DNA of 64,000 nucleotides from Eunapius fragilis (lineage: Eukaryota; Porifera; Demospongiae; Spongillida; Spongillidae): contig OY811971.1 in the NCBI GenBank assembly GCA_963681505.1, forward strand, positions 21,791,353 to 21,855,352. Reading direction: 5' to 3'. Within the stretch, counting starts at the first letter, position 1; each line of letters opens with the position of its first letter. Below, piece after piece: positions 63,511 through 64,000 of this stretch. The notes below the pieces were generated by a model. That model had not been told where the DNA came from and ran no database searches. It saw only the letters and a program-made list of their open reading frames with translations. Both the position numbers and the translations under genes were made by a program.

Positions 63511-64000
63511 GGGGGGGGGGGGGGGGGGGGGGGGTTCTAACGGGTAGTTTACGGAATACTTGAAACCTGCTCTCCATGGCAACGCAGTATGTTGTCTCTA
63601 CCTTAAGTTATAAATTAAGATATAACTAATTAATTAACATAACATGGTTGCCCACTTGTTTGGGGAGGGAGGGAGAGGGTGCAAATGGCAAAAGTCAACT
63701 TCCCTACCAACATCCCCCCTCCCCCTACCCCGCCCACAGTACAGTGCACCAGAATGAAGGGTTGTCCAAACATTAACGGATCATCTCAAGCACGTCACCG
63801 TCATCAAACGTATTGCCAACATCGTTGTCGTCATTATTAATGGATCCAACATTTATCGATGCTGTAACTTGGTCGTTTTGTTGGGTAGCGCGCTTGATGT
63901 GCACTCGTTTGGCAGATCTGGTAGCATCTGGATCTTTCCACTTTTAGGTGCTCGAATGGAATCACAATTGTCCTTGAGATTGCATGGTAAAACCATCGAA
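63511..64000. other. G run, then no gene recognised
   Basis: G run at 63511-63534, then mixed sequence. The last about 230 bases contain CATCGTTGTCGTCATTATTA and could be the minus-strand start of another mobile-element gene, but this is cut off by the window. Confidence 0.4.

Noticed and set aside
1..64000. tRNA, rRNA or snRNA genes, telomere or origin sequences
   Set aside because: None was recognised by eye; a covariance-model scan would be needed to exclude degenerate or short RNA genes.

Overview
This 64 kb window looks like animal nuclear DNA, probably from a marine invertebrate. Its coding signals are split by GT-AG introns of about 44-76 bases. It has very long CA/GT microsatellites, at least 18 homopolymeric G or C tracts of about 13-33 bases, and dense DNA-transposon relics. 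The family mix (hAT, P-like THAP, PiggyBac-like, integrase-like DDE, RAG1-N-like transposase, BEL/Pao, Ty3/Gypsy) would fit a sponge or a cnidarian, but no sequence here fixes the phylum. I found no rRNA, tRNA or CRISPR array.

Layout. (1) 1-13271 is a giant imperfect palindrome. Its left arm is interrupted by about 4.57 kb of inserted DNA, which itself holds a second inverted repeat with an octapeptide-coding minisatellite. Its right arm carries an expanded block of CA repeats. (2) 13497-16481 is a second palindrome of about 3 kb with a spacer of only about 200 bases. One arm carries a hAT-like miniature element and the other shows the empty site. (3) 16800-22000 holds a THAP-encoding P-like element, an H2C2-type remnant and a hAT remnant. 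(4) 21760-29040 holds two inverted copies of an integrase-like gene around a 24-base minisatellite and a miniature element split by a 2.5 kb insertion. (5) 29100-35300 holds foldback elements, a second hAT remnant and two opposed arrays of a satellite of about 180 bases.

(6) The clearest host gene is SNRPF (spliceosomal Sm protein F, 36908-37361, four exons). A small three-exon gene of unknown function follows at 40626-41225. (7) 42100-46300 is a graveyard of Gypsy, DDE transposase, PiggyBac-like and BEL/Pao fragments, followed by exons of an unrecognised minus-strand gene (46756-47256). (8) 49918-52404 holds a Mutator-like miniature element carrying a RecQ-like helicase fragment, another miniature element, and the better copy of the THAP element. 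(9) 53175-55070 is a decayed transposase. (10) 56203-57413 is a two-exon gene of unknown product whose only intron is largely a minisatellite beginning exactly at the splice donor. (11) 60693-63361 is a decayed RAG1-N-terminal-like (N-RAG-TP type) transposon with candidate inverted ends and a near-perfect 8-base target duplication.

Only SNRPF has an assured cellular role (core Sm ring of the U1, U2, U4 and U5 snRNPs). Most other coding content is mobile-element protein, nearly all of it broken. All calls come from reading the sequence. Family names rest on motif recognition without database searches.
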